A stretch of 33,175 nt of DNA from a bacterium (GCA_030641525.1 DAOWHH010000014.1:1-33175); one strand, 5' to 3'. Counted from the first letter of the stretch, positions 7,850-16,226 are shown. Translations and numbers: made by a program. Notes: a model not told the origin generated them from the letters alone.

Positions 7850-7980
7850 TCGGAGATCGTTTAAACAGTCAAGACTTATAACTGTTCGGTTCTCCACAAA
7901 AAGCCTGTAAAAGCTTCTCTCTACCCTCAAAAAACAAAAATATCTAGTAATTACTAGGTATTTTTGTTTTTGTGTAGGGT
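7850..7980. repeat. Dispersed tRNA-3'-end-like palindromic element without a tRNA
   Basis: ggagatcg...gttcggttctccacaaaaagcctgtaaaagcttctctctaccct...hairpin...agggt, same layout as 4648-4748. Confidence 0.65.
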
Positions 7981-8064
7981 AATGGACAATATTAAAACCT
8001 CTTTTAGGCATTAATTGGACACAATTCAGCTTGGATCACTTCTATTTAATGTGCACAATGTTCA

Positions 8065-8343
8065 TTATATTTTTATTATCTCAATTGCCTTACCTTTGGT
8101 TAATGCTTCAGCAATTTTTTTATAAGCAGAGGATAAAATTCTCTGAAATGTGCTTTGAGAGGTCTTCATTTGTTTAGCACATTCGGTTTGATCTAGATCT
8201 TTTACATTTTTCAATCTTATTGCTTCTAACTCTTCATTACTTAACTCAACCACTTCCAAAGACCCCATTGGTATTCCCTGAGGCTTGAAATAAGTCACAT
8301 CCGGTTTAAATTTTATTCTTCTACAAAGTCTTGGTCTTGTCAT
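8065..8343 (-). CDS. DUF134-family putative DNA-binding protein
   Basis: MTRPRLCRRIKFKPDVTYFKPQGIPM...LSNEELEAIRLKNVKDLDQTECAKQMKTSQSTFQRILSSAYKKIAEAL. Confidence 0.9.
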   Translation of the reverse strand: MTRPRLCRRIKFKPDVTYFKPQGIPMGSLEVVELSNEELEAIRLKNVKDLDQTECAKQMKTSQSTFQRILSSAYKKIAEALTKGKAIEIIKI

Positions 8344-8407
8344 GTATATTATTCTACTACAATTACTAATTTTATTAAGAAAAGCCCCTTTTTCGGGGGC
8401 TCCTCTC

Positions 8408-8611
8408 TTATTTCTGGTCTTTTAAGGCTTCTTTTTCCTCACGAACTGCTTTTAACTCTTTCTCTAACATTTTTTCTTCTTCATCCAAAGCTTCTTTTTC
8501 GTTTTTTTGAGTCCAAGCTCTACATCTCGGGCTATAAACACAGCAAGGACCACAACCTCTTCCAGTTCTAGAACCCAAGCCTCGAGGACCAGTTCCATCT
8601 AATCTAGGCAT
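8408..8611 (-). CDS. DUF5320-like protein
   Basis: MPRLDGTGPRGLGSRTGRGCGPC N-terminus followed by a coiled coil; typical neighbour of DUF134. Confidence 0.8.
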   Translation of the reverse strand: MPRLDGTGPRGLGSRTGRGCGPCCVYSPRCRAWTQKNEKEALDEEEKMLEKELKAVREEKEALKDQK

Positions 8612-8761
8612 AATATAATATTTTATTTATATTGATAAAATCGACCTTTCACTATTATGTTATAAGTATATACCCATAACTATATTCCTGTCAAGGAAAA
8701 CAAAAAAAATATAGCAATAAAAGATATTTATGCTAAAAACGAAATCTTGTGCAATATAGGC

Positions 8762-8860
8762 GGAGAATCAGTTCGATTCTCCCTACCCGCTACAAAAATA
8801 TAATGCAAAAATGCTATTGCATTTTTTTCATTATTTTTGTGCGGGTAGGGAGAATCGAAC
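8762..8860. repeat. Palindromic element with inverted copy of tRNA-Gly(TCC) 3' end
   Basis: gttcgattctccctacccgc (8771-8790) is the exact inverse of gcgggtagggagaatcgaac (8841-8860); the intervening sequence is itself hairpin-forming. Confidence 0.9.
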
Positions 8861-8910
8861 TCCCGTTTACTGCTTGGAAGGCAGTTGTTCTACCACTAAA
8901 CTATACCCGC
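8840..8910 (-). tRNA. tRNA-Gly (TCC)
   Basis: Reverse strand gcgggtatagtttagtggtagaacaactgcctTCCaagcagtaaacgggagttcgattctccctacccgc-a. No encoded CCA. Confidence 0.95.
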
Positions 8911-8994
8911 ATTATTTTTCATATTTTAACATAAAATATAGGAATATAAAATATTTATTTTATTTTTAATATATTGATGTATAATATAAACTAT

Positions 8995-9066
8995 GTCCTC
9001 GTGGTGAAATGGATATCACAACGGTCTTCGGAACCGTTATTGTGGGTTCGAATCCTGCCGAGGACA
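8995..9066 (+). tRNA. tRNA-Arg (TCG)
   Basis: gtcctcgtggtgaaatggatatcacaacggtctTCGgaaccgttattgtgggttcgaatcctgccgaggac-a. 7-bp acceptor; no encoded CCA; TATAAT 9 nt upstream. Confidence 0.95.
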
Positions 9067-9127
9067 CAAATTTACATAGTGTTTCACCAGAAACATCTAA
9101 AACCTTAATAATGTTTTATATAAAACA

Positions 9128-9571
9128 TTAAAAATTATCTATTTTCTCCTTAATTAACTGGAAAAGAGTCTGATTTCCATTTAATCTGTAATTTGGAACA
9201 AATTGGTCGTGCCTAATATTATCCAAATTTAAAACCTCAATTCTTCCTTTTGTAGAATTAAACATTTGTAAAGGCCAAAGCATCTTATTTGAAAATCTAG
9301 CAAAAAAATCACTTCCTGAACAAAAACAAAATATTGGAAAATCACTTATTTTTCTAGGTTTATTAACAGGACAAATAGCAATAATTCCTTTAATTTTTTG
9401 AATATTACCATTTTCAATAGCTAAAAGAGCTATTTCTGTGCCTATACTTTCAGTAAAAAATAAATACTCGTCATTTGGGTTTTTATCAAAAATCTTAATA
9501 ACTTCATCAGAAGCATTAGAAATGCTATAAGGAATCATCTTTCTACTCCAATTTAACTCTATTACATCCAA
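9128..9571 (-). CDS. Putative alpha/beta-hydrolase-like protein
   Basis: Nucleophile-elbow-like FFTESIGTEIALLAIE, ..IFCFCSGSDFF.., HDQFVPNYRL; weak family resemblance. Confidence 0.55.
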   Translation of the reverse strand: MDVIELNWSRKMIPYSISNASDEVIKIFDKNPNDEYLFFTESIGTEIALLAIENGNIQKIKGIIAICPVNKPRKISDFPIFCFCSGSDFFARFSNKMLWPLQMFNSTKGRIEVLNLDNIRHDQFVPNYRLNGNQTLFQLIKEKIDNF

Positions 9572-9645
9572 TCTAAATTTTTGGAATTCCTAAAACCAAG
9601 GATTTTTTATATTATTTTAATATAAAACTTGATATACTAAATACA

Positions 9646-11142
9646 ATGTTAAATATTAAAAACATTCCAAAAGAAGTTACACGTGTAACTGAAACTTTAG
9701 AAAAAGCTGATTTTGAGGCTTATCTTGTTGGTGGTTGTGTTAGAGATTTATTATTAAATAAAAAACCAAAAGATTGGGATATTACTACTAATGCTAAGCC
9801 AGAACAAATATTAGAACTTTTTGAGCATACTTTTTATGAAAATTCATTTGGAACAGTAGGAGTTGTTTCAGACCCTAAATCTACGGTCGGGCAAAGTGAA
9901 ACAATAGACGAAAGTCTAAAAACCATAGAAATAACCCCTTATCGTTTAGAAAGTCGTTATTCAGACAGCAGGCATCCAGATTCTGTTATTTTTAGTGATA
10001 AATTAGAAGATGATTTAAAAAGAAGAGATTTCACTATTAATGCTTTAGCCTATAATGTATCAAAAGATAAATTAGTAGATCTTTATAAAGGACAAAAAGA
10101 TATAAAGGACAAAATCATCCGAACTGTTGGTGAACCTGAAAATCGTTTTGATGAAGACTCCCTTAGAATATTGAGAGCAGTACGACTTGCAACAGAATTA
10201 GATTTTTCAATTGAACAAAAAACAGAAAAAAATATCTTAAAATTTGCGAGTAAATTGAAAAATATTTCACAGGAAAGGATACGAGATGAATTTTCTAAAA
10301 TTCTTATGTCGGATAATCCTATGAGTGGTATTATTTTAAGTCAAAAACTTGGTCTTCTTACATATATTATTCCTGAATTAGAAAAAGGTATAAACGAAAC
10401 ACAGAAAGGAGCTCATATCTATACAATATGGGAGCATAATTTACGCGCTCTGCAACATTCTGCAGACAAAAAATTTCCATTACATCTTCGTTTATCTGCC
10501 TTATTACACGATATTGCTAAACCACACACTAAATATTGGCATAAGGATAAAAAAGAATTTACTTTTTATGGTCATGAGGTAGTAGGGGAAAGGGTTTCAC
10601 GTGAAATATTACAAAGATTAAGATACTCTAAAAACACCATTGATATTGTCACAAAATTAGTTAGAAACCATCTTTTCTTTTCTGATATAGAAAAAATCAC
10701 ATTATCAGCAGTAAGACGAATTATTAGAAATATGGGATCAGAAAATGTTTGGGATCTTATGAAACTCCGCACTTGCGACAGGATAGGGATGGGGAGACCT
10801 AAAGAAAAACCTTATAGATTAAGGAAATATATGGCGATGATAGAAGAAGCGATGAAAGACCCTGTCTCTGTTAAAATGTTAAAAATAGACGGCAATAGAA
10901 TTATGGAAATAATAAACGAAAAACCTGGACCCAAAATAGGTTTGGTTTTAAATGCCTTAATGGAAGAAGTCCTAGACAATCCAAAATTAAATACAAAAAA
11001 ATATCTTGAATCTAGGACTTTAGAATTAATAAAATTACCTCAAAAACAATTAGAATCCCTAAGTAAAAAAGGGGAAGAAAAAAAAGAGATTTTGGAGAAA
11101 GAAGAAATTGGAGAGATCAGAAAAAGACACGGTGTTAAATAA
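9646..11142 (+). CDS. CCA-adding tRNA nucleotidyltransferase / poly(A) polymerase family with HD domain
   Basis: LVGGCVRDLLLNKKPKDWDITTNAKPEQI, RRDFTINALAYN, RFDEDSLRILRAVRLATEL, HD: LSALLHDIAKPHT, FYGHEVVG. Confidence 0.92.
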   Translation: MLNIKNIPKEVTRVTETLEKADFEAYLVGGCVRDLLLNKKPKDWDITTNAKPEQILELFEHTFYENSFGTVGVVSDPKSTVGQSETIDESLKTIEITPYRLESRYSDSRHPDSVIFSDKLEDDLKRRDFTINALAYNVSKDKLVDLYKGQKDIKDKIIRTVGEPENRFDEDSLRILRAVRLATELDFSIEQKTEKNILKFASKLKNISQERIRDEFSKILMSDNPMSGIILSQKLGLLTYIIPELEKGINETQKGAHIYTIWEHNLRALQHSADKKFPLHLRLSALLHDIAKPHTKYWHKDKKEFTFYGHEVVGERVSREILQRLRYSKNTIDIVTKLVRNHLFFSDIEKITLSAVRRIIRNMGSENVWDLMKLRTCDRIGMGRPKEKPYRLRKYMAMIEEAMKDPVSVKMLKIDGNRIMEIINEKPGPKIGLVLNALMEEVLDNPKLNTKKYLESRTLELIKLPQKQLESLSKKGEEKKEILEKEEIGEIRKRHGVK

Positions 11143-11174
11143 TTCAAAAAATAATAATGTTTCATGTAAAACAT

Positions 11175-11203
11175 AAATTTCGGAGGCTCAGCCTCCGAAA
11201 TTT
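11175..11203. terminator. Intergenic hairpin
   Basis: aaatttcggaggctcagcctccgaaattt. Confidence 0.6.
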
Positions 11204-11353
11204 GGTATCTTATAAACATTAAGTCTTGTTAAAAAAATAAGCTTGTTTTATAATAAAGAAAGTATAATAAATTAATAATTTAATAGGCTCTTATCAAAAT
11301 ATTAAGCCTTGTATTCAGATATTTATAGAACATCTAAATACTAAATTAAGTAT

Positions 11354-11896
11354 ATGAAACAAATATTAATATTAGCAATTGTATTTACATTTAATTCTTT
11401 TTTTATTACTCCTGTTATGGCACAAGAGGATGTTGAGATTGTTCCGACATTATATACAGATGAAAGTTCAGATCCTACTAATGTTGCTGCTATTGGGTCA
11501 TGGTGGTCAAGAACAAAAAATAATTTCAGTTCTATATTTAGACGAAGTCCAGTAAAAACCGTGCAGAAAGCCCCACCAGCAGCACCAGCACCACAAATAA
11601 GAACTACCTCCACTAGCGGTGGGTCATCATGGTGGTCAAGAACAAAAATTAATCTCAGTTCTATGTTTAAACAAATAAAAATAGCCCAACCAGCACCAAC
11701 AGCACCACAAATAACAACAACAAAATCTGTTTCATTATGGGGAAAAGTGGTTAATGTTATAAAAAGAGAACCAAAAGCACCTGCTGGAGTTGAGTCTCGA
11801 TTAAAAACAACCAGTAAAGATAAAAATTTAGAAAGATTAGAAAATATTGAAATAAAAGATATAGAATTAGAAAGATTAGAAGAAACTATAATATAA
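11354..11896 (+). CDS. Secreted/anchored hypothetical protein with internal repeats
   Basis: Signal peptide MKQILILAIVFTFNSFFITPVMAQ; duplicated SWWSRTKxNxSSxF...APxAPQIxTT units. Confidence 0.75.
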   Translation: MKQILILAIVFTFNSFFITPVMAQEDVEIVPTLYTDESSDPTNVAAIGSWWSRTKNNFSSIFRRSPVKTVQKAPPAAPAPQIRTTSTSGGSSWWSRTKINLSSMFKQIKIAQPAPTAPQITTTKSVSLWGKVVNVIKREPKAPAGVESRLKTTSKDKNLERLENIEIKDIELERLEETII

Positions 11897-11956
11897 ATAA
11901 TTAACTGAAAAATTAAAAAATTGATAATAAATTTTTTATTATCAGAAAACTACTAT

Positions 11957-11991
11957 CTTAATCTCCAAAGATCCAATCTTTGGAGATTAAG
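11957..11991. terminator. Hairpin after the first secreted gene
   Basis: taatctccaaagatccaatctttggagatta. Confidence 0.6.
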
Positions 11992-12141
11992 TTTTGTAAA
12001 CACCAAGCCTTGTTTTAAAAATAAGTTTGTTTTACAATAAATAAAACATCTTAAATATTACTAATTAGCAGGCTTTTATTTATATAAAAAGCCTCGTATT
12101 TAGGTTTAAAAAAAACGCCCGAATACTAAATATTTAAATAT

Positions 12142-13209
12142 ATGAAACAAATATTAATATTAGCAATTGTATTTACATTTAATTCTTTTTTTATTACTCC
12201 TGTTATGGCACAAGAGGATGTTGAGATTGTTCCGACATTATATGCAGATGAAAGTTCAGAGCCTACTCTTATAGCTGAGGAACCAGCCGAGATTGAAGAA
12301 ATAAAAACTCCTTCTAATCTTGGATTGTGGTGGATAAGCGTAAAAGAAACTCTTAGTTTAGCAACCACTTTAAATCCAGAAAAAAGAGTAGAAAAAGCAT
12401 TACTTTTTGCTGAGCAAAGAATGGAATTAGCTGAAGAATTTGCCCAAAATGCAGACACACCAGAACAACAAATAAGAGCTGAAAAAATGATAGAAAAAGC
12501 AACAACATTTATAGAAAAAGCTGAGGGAGAGAAAGAACTTGTAAAAGAAGAAACAAAAACTCATTTAGAGGAAGTTAAAGCTAGAAAAGAACGACATGAA
12601 GCTCAAATTGAGACATACCAAGAAGAAAAAGTAGAATTGATAGAAAGGATAAAAGCAGGAGATGAAATAGCTAAAGAAGAATTAAAAAATCTAAATACAG
12701 AAAGAAGAGAAGAAGCTGAAGAAGTAAAACAGGAAATTAAGGCTAAATTAGAAATAAGAGCTGAAGAGGGTGACGAAGGAGCTATAGAACGATTAGAAAA
12801 TATAGAAGAAAAGAAAGTTGAATTACAAACAATCAGGGAAGAAAAAGAAGTAGTAGAAACTAGTAAAAGAGATATTGAAAAAATATATTTTTCAAAAGAA
12901 ATAGAGATTGTAAATAAAAATCTTAAACCAGTTGAAGGAAGTAAAGAATCATTATGTTCTAATGCAGGTGGAGAATGGCAAAAATTCTCAAATACCTGTG
13001 CTAATACCTGTTCTTTTGAGAGAAATAAAGAAAATTCTATATGTGCCGAAGTCATTACAGAAAGCTGTAATTGTGGAACAGATAAATGTTGGAACGGAAA
13101 AAGTTGTGAAGGAATTCAAACCAATGAACAAAAAGGGGATATATTACAAAATACCATAAGAACAAATATCCAAAACATTAAAGAGGTAATACAAAAAAAC
13201 GAATATTAA
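12142..13209 (+). CDS. Secreted coiled-coil protein with C-terminal Cys-rich domain
   Basis: Same signal peptide as 11354; long Glu/Lys coiled coil; C-terminal 8-Cys segment LCSNAGGEWQKFSNTCANTCSFERNKENSICAEVITESCNCGTDKCWNGKSCEGI. Confidence 0.8.
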   Translation: MKQILILAIVFTFNSFFITPVMAQEDVEIVPTLYADESSEPTLIAEEPAEIEEIKTPSNLGLWWISVKETLSLATTLNPEKRVEKALLFAEQRMELAEEFAQNADTPEQQIRAEKMIEKATTFIEKAEGEKELVKEETKTHLEEVKARKERHEAQIETYQEEKVELIERIKAGDEIAKEELKNLNTERREEAEEVKQEIKAKLEIRAEEGDEGAIERLENIEEKKVELQTIREEKEVVETSKRDIEKIYFSKEIEIVNKNLKPVEGSKESLCSNAGGEWQKFSNTCANTCSFERNKENSICAEVITESCNCGTDKCWNGKSCEGIQTNEQKGDILQNTIRTNIQNIKEVIQKNEY

Positions 13210-13231
13210 TTTCAAGTAAATTACTATAGAT

Positions 13232-13261
13232 AAAAAGAACGAGTTTTTCTCGTTCTTTTTT
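13232..13261 (+). terminator. Rho-independent terminator
   Basis: aaaaagaacgagtttttctcgttctttttt. Confidence 0.8.
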
Positions 13262-13491
13262 CTTTTAACTACACTACTTTAAATTATAAAATAAAACATA
13301 AAAAAAGCCCCTAAAGGTTTTATATATTCCTATAGGGACTTACATATATTGTAGAAAACAGAGGTTCTCTACTAAAGAACAAACGAAATTATTTTTTTGT
13401 TATCAACGAACTTCTGCACTTTAGAATATCATTATAAAAGACATTGTAAAGGACATAATGTGGATAACTATGTCCTTTATAAATTATTGAC

Positions 13492-14397
13492 CTATTTCTT
13501 ATTATTATGAAATTTTTTGTGAATCTCTTTTAAATGTTTATCTGTTATATGTGTATAAATTTGAGTTGTTGAAATATCGGAATGACCCAACATCATTTGA
13601 ACCGATCTTAAATCAGCTCCATTCTGAAGTAAGTCAGTAGCAAAACTATGTCTAATTATGTGCGGAGTCACCACTTTTGTTATACCAGCTTTAACAGCAT
13701 AATATTTCACGATTCTTTCTACAGACCTAGTTGTTAAACGATTATTATCAGTTCTATTTCTCCCAAAAGAGATAAATAGAGCCTCGTTCATATCCTTTCT
13801 TTTAGCTAAATAATCTTTAATTATACTTTTAGCTGAATCTGATAGAAAAACAACCCTTATTTTATCACCCTTACCGCGTACAGACATCTCATCTTTCTTT
13901 AAATCAATATCTGAATTCAAGGCACATAATTCAGAAACCCTTAAGCCAGTAGAAAAAAGTAATTCCAATAAGGATTTATCTCTTAATTCTTTAATATTTT
14001 CTCCTTTAGGAGCTTTTAATAACCTTTCTAATTCTTCTATTGAAATTAAATCCAAAGATCTTTCGGAAATTTTAGCTAATTCTATTTTTTCAGGTGCTAA
14101 AGATTCCACCCCTCTCTTAACTAAGTACTTCAAAAAACCTCTCAAAGCAATTAAATAATAATTTTGAGTGGTCTTCTTTAAAGACTCCTTCCTGGCTCCA
14201 AATTCACCTCTATTTAAATATAAACGGTATTTTCTAACAATATCATCACTAATGTCTTTAGGGTCATTTTTGCTTAAAAATTCTAAAAATCTATCCAAAT
14301 ACCTGTCATAATTCGCCACAGTTTTTACACTTCTTCCTCTTTCAATTTCCAAATATTCCAAATATTCAGTTTTTAATTGTTTAAGATTGGAATTCAT
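13492..14397 (-). CDS. xer: Tyrosine recombinase, XerC/XerD type
   Basis: N-terminal SAM-like domain; catalytic R (STGLRVSEL), HxxR (TPHIIRHSFATDLL), GHSDISTTQIYTH. Confidence 0.93.
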   Translation of the reverse strand: MNSNLKQLKTEYLEYLEIERGRSVKTVANYDRYLDRFLEFLSKNDPKDISDDIVRKYRLYLNRGEFGARKESLKKTTQNYYLIALRGFLKYLVKRGVESLAPEKIELAKISERSLDLISIEELERLLKAPKGENIKELRDKSLLELLFSTGLRVSELCALNSDIDLKKDEMSVRGKGDKIRVVFLSDSAKSIIKDYLAKRKDMNEALFISFGRNRTDNNRLTTRSVERIVKYYAVKAGITKVVTPHIIRHSFATDLLQNGADLRSVQMMLGHSDISTTQIYTHITDKHLKEIHKKFHNNKK

Positions 14398-14404
14398 TGT
14401 TTTT

Positions 14405-14410
14405 ATTATA
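14405..14410 (-). promoter_or_regulatory. -10 box 7 nt before xer ATG
   Basis: Reverse strand TGaTATAAT-aaaaaca-ATG. Confidence 0.5.
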
Positions 14411-14578
14411 TCATGTAGTGAATATTTAAGAATAAGGTTATTACTGATTTTGATAATATATATAATTATTATTTTACTCGTTTTTTTGATATATAAATAG
14501 TGAATATCATTAGTGACACGATAACCTCATTGGTGTAGGGACTTGCATATTTTACCTAATAATGCTATTATTCAGGCA

Positions 14579-14845
14579 ATGTTAACAAAACTTAAAAAAG
14601 AAAATGCAATGAAAAAAACCCGTATCCATGATACAGATACAGGATCTCCTGAAACACAGATTTCTATTTTATCTAAAAAAATAGCAGAATTAGCTGATCA
14701 TCTTAAAAAACATAGAAAAGATAGACATTCTAGAAAAGGATTACTCCAAATGGTAGCGGATCGAAGAAAACATCTAAAATATCTACAAAAAAAGAATGTT
14801 AGGAGATATAATAAATTAATAAAAACTCTAGGATTGAAAAAATAA
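14579..14845 (+). CDS. rpsO: 30S ribosomal protein S15
   Basis: TRIHDTDTGSPETQISILSKKIAELADHLKKHRKDRHSRKGLLQMVADRRKHLKYLQKKNVRRYNKLIKTLGLKK. The Met at 14579 is preferred over 14543. Confidence 0.96.
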   Translation: MLTKLKKENAMKKTRIHDTDTGSPETQISILSKKIAELADHLKKHRKDRHSRKGLLQMVADRRKHLKYLQKKNVRRYNKLIKTLGLKK

Positions 14846-14923
14846 AGATAAAAATCTTTATTTTTTTTATTTATCAACTTTTAACCTTAGACTTTATAAA
14901 CTTTTAACTTTATACTATTCTAT

Positions 14924-15484
14924 ATGACAGTCATAAAACACAAAGAGCAAAGAATAGGGATATTCATAGATGCTCAAAACCTATATCATAGTGCTAAAAA
15001 CCTATACAAATCCAAAGTAAATTTCAAACAAATAATGGAAGATGCCGTTGTTGGTCGTGCTCTAATTAGAGCTATTGCTTATGTAATTACTACCGAATCA
15101 GCTGAAGAGAGTTCCTTTTTTGATGCTTTAGTTAAATTAGGAATTGAAACCAAAACAAAAGATCTTCAAATATTTTTTGGAGGAGCTAAAAAAGCTGATT
15201 GGGATGTTGGTTTAGCTGTAGATGCTATAACAATGGCTCCTAAATTAGATACTGTGATTATTGCATCTGGAGATGGTGATTTTATTCCCTTAGTGGAATA
15301 TCTACAAATGAACGAAGGTTGTCAGGTAGAAGTAATTGCCTTTGGAAAATCCTCATCCTCTCGATTAATAGAAAAAGCGGATGATTTTATTGATCTTTGC
15401 TCAGATCCTAAAAAATATCTAATAGGATACGGTGGTACAAAAAATATCAAAAGATCAAAACCTAAACTAAAGAGAAGTAAATAA
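14924..15484 (+). CDS. NYN-domain (LabA/DUF88-like) putative RNase
   Basis: RIGIFIDAQNLYHSA..., KKADWDVGLAVDAI, DTVIIASGDGDFIPLVEYLQ, VEVIAFG. Confidence 0.9.
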   Translation: MTVIKHKEQRIGIFIDAQNLYHSAKNLYKSKVNFKQIMEDAVVGRALIRAIAYVITTESAEESSFFDALVKLGIETKTKDLQIFFGGAKKADWDVGLAVDAITMAPKLDTVIIASGDGDFIPLVEYLQMNEGCQVEVIAFGKSSSSRLIEKADDFIDLCSDPKKYLIGYGGTKNIKRSKPKLKRSK

Positions 15485-15499
15485 ATTTTATTAAAGACC

Positions 15500-15527
15500 A
15501 GCCCTTTCTCAGGGCTGTTTTTTATTA
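15500..15527 (+). terminator. Terminator after NYN gene
   Basis: cagccctttctcagggctgttttttatt. Confidence 0.75.
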
Positions 15528-15726
15528 TTCAATTTAGATTTTTACAGAAAAAAGGAAATCCTCCCAAAAACCCTTAGGAGTTTTTGGAAGGATTAAAAGG
15601 TAAATGGCTATAAACAAGGCTAAAACATTCGAAAGAATGTCCGCCCGAACATCTTTTAATAAAAGATGTTTTAGGGGTTTTTAGAGCTATTTTTAGTAAT
15701 TTTTTAATGGTTTAAAATAAGGTTGT

Positions 15727-15770
15727 TTGAGGATAAAAAATACAAGGGATTTATCCCTCGTATTTATTAT
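15727..15770 (-). terminator. Hairpin terminator downstream of 15786-16226
   Basis: aaatacaagggatttatccctcgtattt. Confidence 0.55.
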
Positions 15771-15785
15771 TGAACTATCTGATTT

Positions 15786-16226
15786 TTAAGAACTGGAAAA
15801 TTTATGAATCACACGTTTCTTAAGAAATGGAAGTCTGTAAGAAATAATAGGCCAAAAAATATCGTCTTCGTCTGGGTGAATTTTGATTTTGATATATCCT
15901 TTTTTTATAAACCCTAAAGATTTATCCACACTGCCACCCGACGACCCTTTAAATACGACCTCAATCTCTTTTCTATTAAAAATAATATCAAATCGGGTTG
16001 GTTCAGGATCTTCTTTTGATATATTTGGCATAATTGTTTCACATATACTCGTTTTAGCAAAAAAACAGATATCTATTGCCTTTTTCGTGTAATTTGAAAC
16101 AAAGATTACTACCACACAGGTGTCATAACTTTCCGGATTACAACCACTTCTTACGTTAGAAATATCAGAACTATACCCTATAGTGACCCAAGACAAGAAT
16201 ATATAAAAGAGAATAAATTTTTTCAC
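15786..16226 (-). CDS. Secreted hypothetical protein (GTG start, strong SD)
   Basis: aggaaggaggagaaGTG; signal peptide MKKFILFYIFLSWVTIGYSS; several Cys. Confidence 0.7.
   Translation of the reverse strand: MKKFILFYIFLSWVTIGYSSDISNVRSGCNPESYDTCVVVIFVSNYTKKAIDICFFAKTSICETIMPNISKEDPEPTRFDIIFNRKEIEVVFKGSSGGSVDKSLGFIKKGYIKIKIHPDEDDIFWPIISYRLPFLKKRVIHKFSSS

Noticed and set aside
7428-8011. ORFs 7428-7610 and 7829-8011 (-)
   Set aside because: AT-rich, no family resemblance, the second overlaps the palindromic element; no convincing start signal.
8749-8934. ORF 8749-8934 (+)
   Set aside because: Runs through the palindrome and antisense to tRNA-Gly(TCC).
12603-13055. Antisense ORFs in the coiled-coil gene and similar overlapping ORFs elsewhere (e.g. 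30164-30760, 31871-32284, 19605-20102)
   Set aside because: Opposite-strand frames of well-supported genes with low-complexity translations; no independent evidence.
13459-13467. Single DnaA box TGTGGATAA (and TTATTCACA near 28440)
   Set aside because: Isolated matches are expected by chance in AT-rich DNA; only the four-box cluster at 7730 stands out.
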